Positions 16,900-18,038 of a DNA stretch of 18,038 nucleotides are shown one piece after another. The stretch covers positions 1,434,756 through 1,452,793 of the forward strand of contig FN649752.1 in the NCBI GenBank assembly GCA_000310025.1, in the 5' to 3' direction. This stretch comes from Ectocarpus siliculosus (taxonomy: Eukaryota > Sar > Phaeophyceae > Ectocarpales > Ectocarpaceae). How positions within the stretch are numbered: position 1 is the stretch's first letter; each line of letters begins with the position of its first letter. The position numbers were made by a program, and so were the translations under genes. Under the pieces are notes generated by a model. The model did no database searches. It was not told the DNA's origin and saw only the letters and a list, made by a program, of their open reading frames with translations.

Positions 16900-18038
16900 G
16901 TATGTATGTGTGACTGCTGCACTTTGGGTGCATCCAACATCAAGTGCCAAGCCGGCGTGGTACCAGTGCATTTGTATTGCACTGTTACTGCGCTACATTC
17001 GAGCGCTCTCGAGATAAAGGGCTTTCGTATTAACCCACAACACATGTATCATCGAGAATTTCATCGTGAAATCATGACAAACTCCGATTCCACCGCATTA
17101 ACCCTTTTGGGTCTACAGGCGTCCTGACATTGATTGATCATTTGTACATGCTGGTGTTGTGACATGCCATGGAGTTGCCGCCCTGTATCCCTCCACGCCA
17201 GGTGTTGGCAAGTCAATAGGTAGGTGTGTCTATATCTATATTATTCGCATCGACCGCGTACCCGGTGACCAATGAAAAGACGTTAGCGCCAGCGGGTAAT
17301 CAATCAAGGTCCCTGGAACGGCCAAAATTCGAAAAATGCACACTGCTCTAAATGAAAATGCCACCATGAATCTCTCCCCATATCCTTTCACAGAGACACA
17401 CATCAATAACTCCACATACATACAATTGTACATGCCTTCGCCAGAGTCTAGCAAGCAATGCAAAGACAAGAGGACAGAAAAAGGAGCACTTCAAGCGCAA
17501 CCAGGCCAGGATATCGTGGTATGCTGCATATCCTCCAAATTTGAAAATCGCACACTCCCAAGATCCAGCAGTCATCATGTCAGCAGCTATACTACACAGC
17601 AGCAGCAGTATATGTAGACGAGTCCAACATACAGCAGTACTGTAGTAACACATACACTATCATCATAGCCCCACACATACCCTCGCCCGAACCTAGAGAG
17701 CCACTGATGCAAAGGTAGGTGTGTGCTGGTGTGCTTGCGTGCTTGTGGGAATTGTGGGAAAATCACAGGAGCTGTAGTGAGCCGGCAGGGCTCACATCGG
17801 GGAGGGACAGAGAAGTACAGAAGAACAAGCCCTCTCACTGATCATTTTCACTGATCATTTGAATATACTGAAAATAGAGTAGTTTGGGTGGCTTGACGAC
17901 TCATCTTGTCGAGGTCTACAAGCCTAACCTGCCCTAGCGGCCGCACCGCGACCACGCACCAACCCTTCTATGACCCTGTCTGTGCCCACCGTCCTGTCGC
18001 GGGCAGCCCTCATGGCCTATGGGTGGAGATAGCTGTTG
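16900..18038 (+). other. Intron 1 of thiolase gene, continuing off window
   Basis: I searched the plus strand for the next thiolase segment, GGFKDT or similar, and did not find it, so the intron exceeds 1.1 kb. It contains CAG-rich and TACAGCAGTACTGTA-type motifs at about 17588-17644 and a perfect 13-base tandem repeat at 17835-17860. The open frames at 17336-17617 and 17348-17653 have no recognisable product. Confidence 0.65.
17835..17860. repeat. Perfect 13-base tandem repeat
   Basis: TCACTGATCATTT occurs twice with no gap. It lies in the presumed first intron of the thiolase gene. No function is suggested by the sequence. Confidence 0.9.

Overview
This is eukaryotic nuclear DNA, most likely from a brown alga or a close photosynthetic stramenopile (Ectocarpus-like). 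The evidence is four protein genes split by GT-AG introns of about 0.2-1.4 kb, GC-rich coding sequence with trinucleotide runs, neighbouring genes on alternating strands, and a nucleoside diphosphate kinase whose leader resembles the ASAFAP-type signal of heterokont plastid proteins. No tRNA, rRNA, CRISPR array or recognisable transposon was found. The species is an inference.

Layout, left to right. Bases 1-82 are homopolymer runs, probably a contig edge. Bases 616-5769 (minus strand) hold the N-terminal half of an ERCC6L2/CHR9-type SNF2 ATPase in six exons; its C-terminal helicase lobe lies beyond the left edge. Bases 5770-6680 are a divergent intergenic region. Bases 6681-12121 (plus strand) hold a complete five-exon gene for a bacterial-type UvrC excinuclease of 934 residues, with both nuclease centres intact. 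Bases 12122-13058 separate two convergent genes. Bases 13059-16513 (minus strand) hold a six-exon nucleoside diphosphate kinase of 205 residues. A gap of 248 bases then leads to the first exon (16762-16899, plus strand) of a peroxisomal 3-ketoacyl-CoA thiolase with a PTS2 signal; the rest of that gene lies beyond the right edge.

The exon joins were deduced by hand from splice signals, preserved reading phase and continuity of family motifs. For every gene the phases add up: 786 codons so far for the SNF2 gene, 934 plus stop for UvrC, 205 plus stop for the kinase.

Two DNA-repair genes, one of eukaryotic and one of bacterial ancestry, are divergently arranged around one intergenic region. The kinase and thiolase form a second, much tighter head-to-head pair. 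The most unusual items are the intron-containing nuclear UvrC with its large internal insertion, a tandem duplication over one of its splice donors, the DEYH motif in the SNF2 ATPase, and a possibly plastid-directed NDP kinase with an altered active-site loop.
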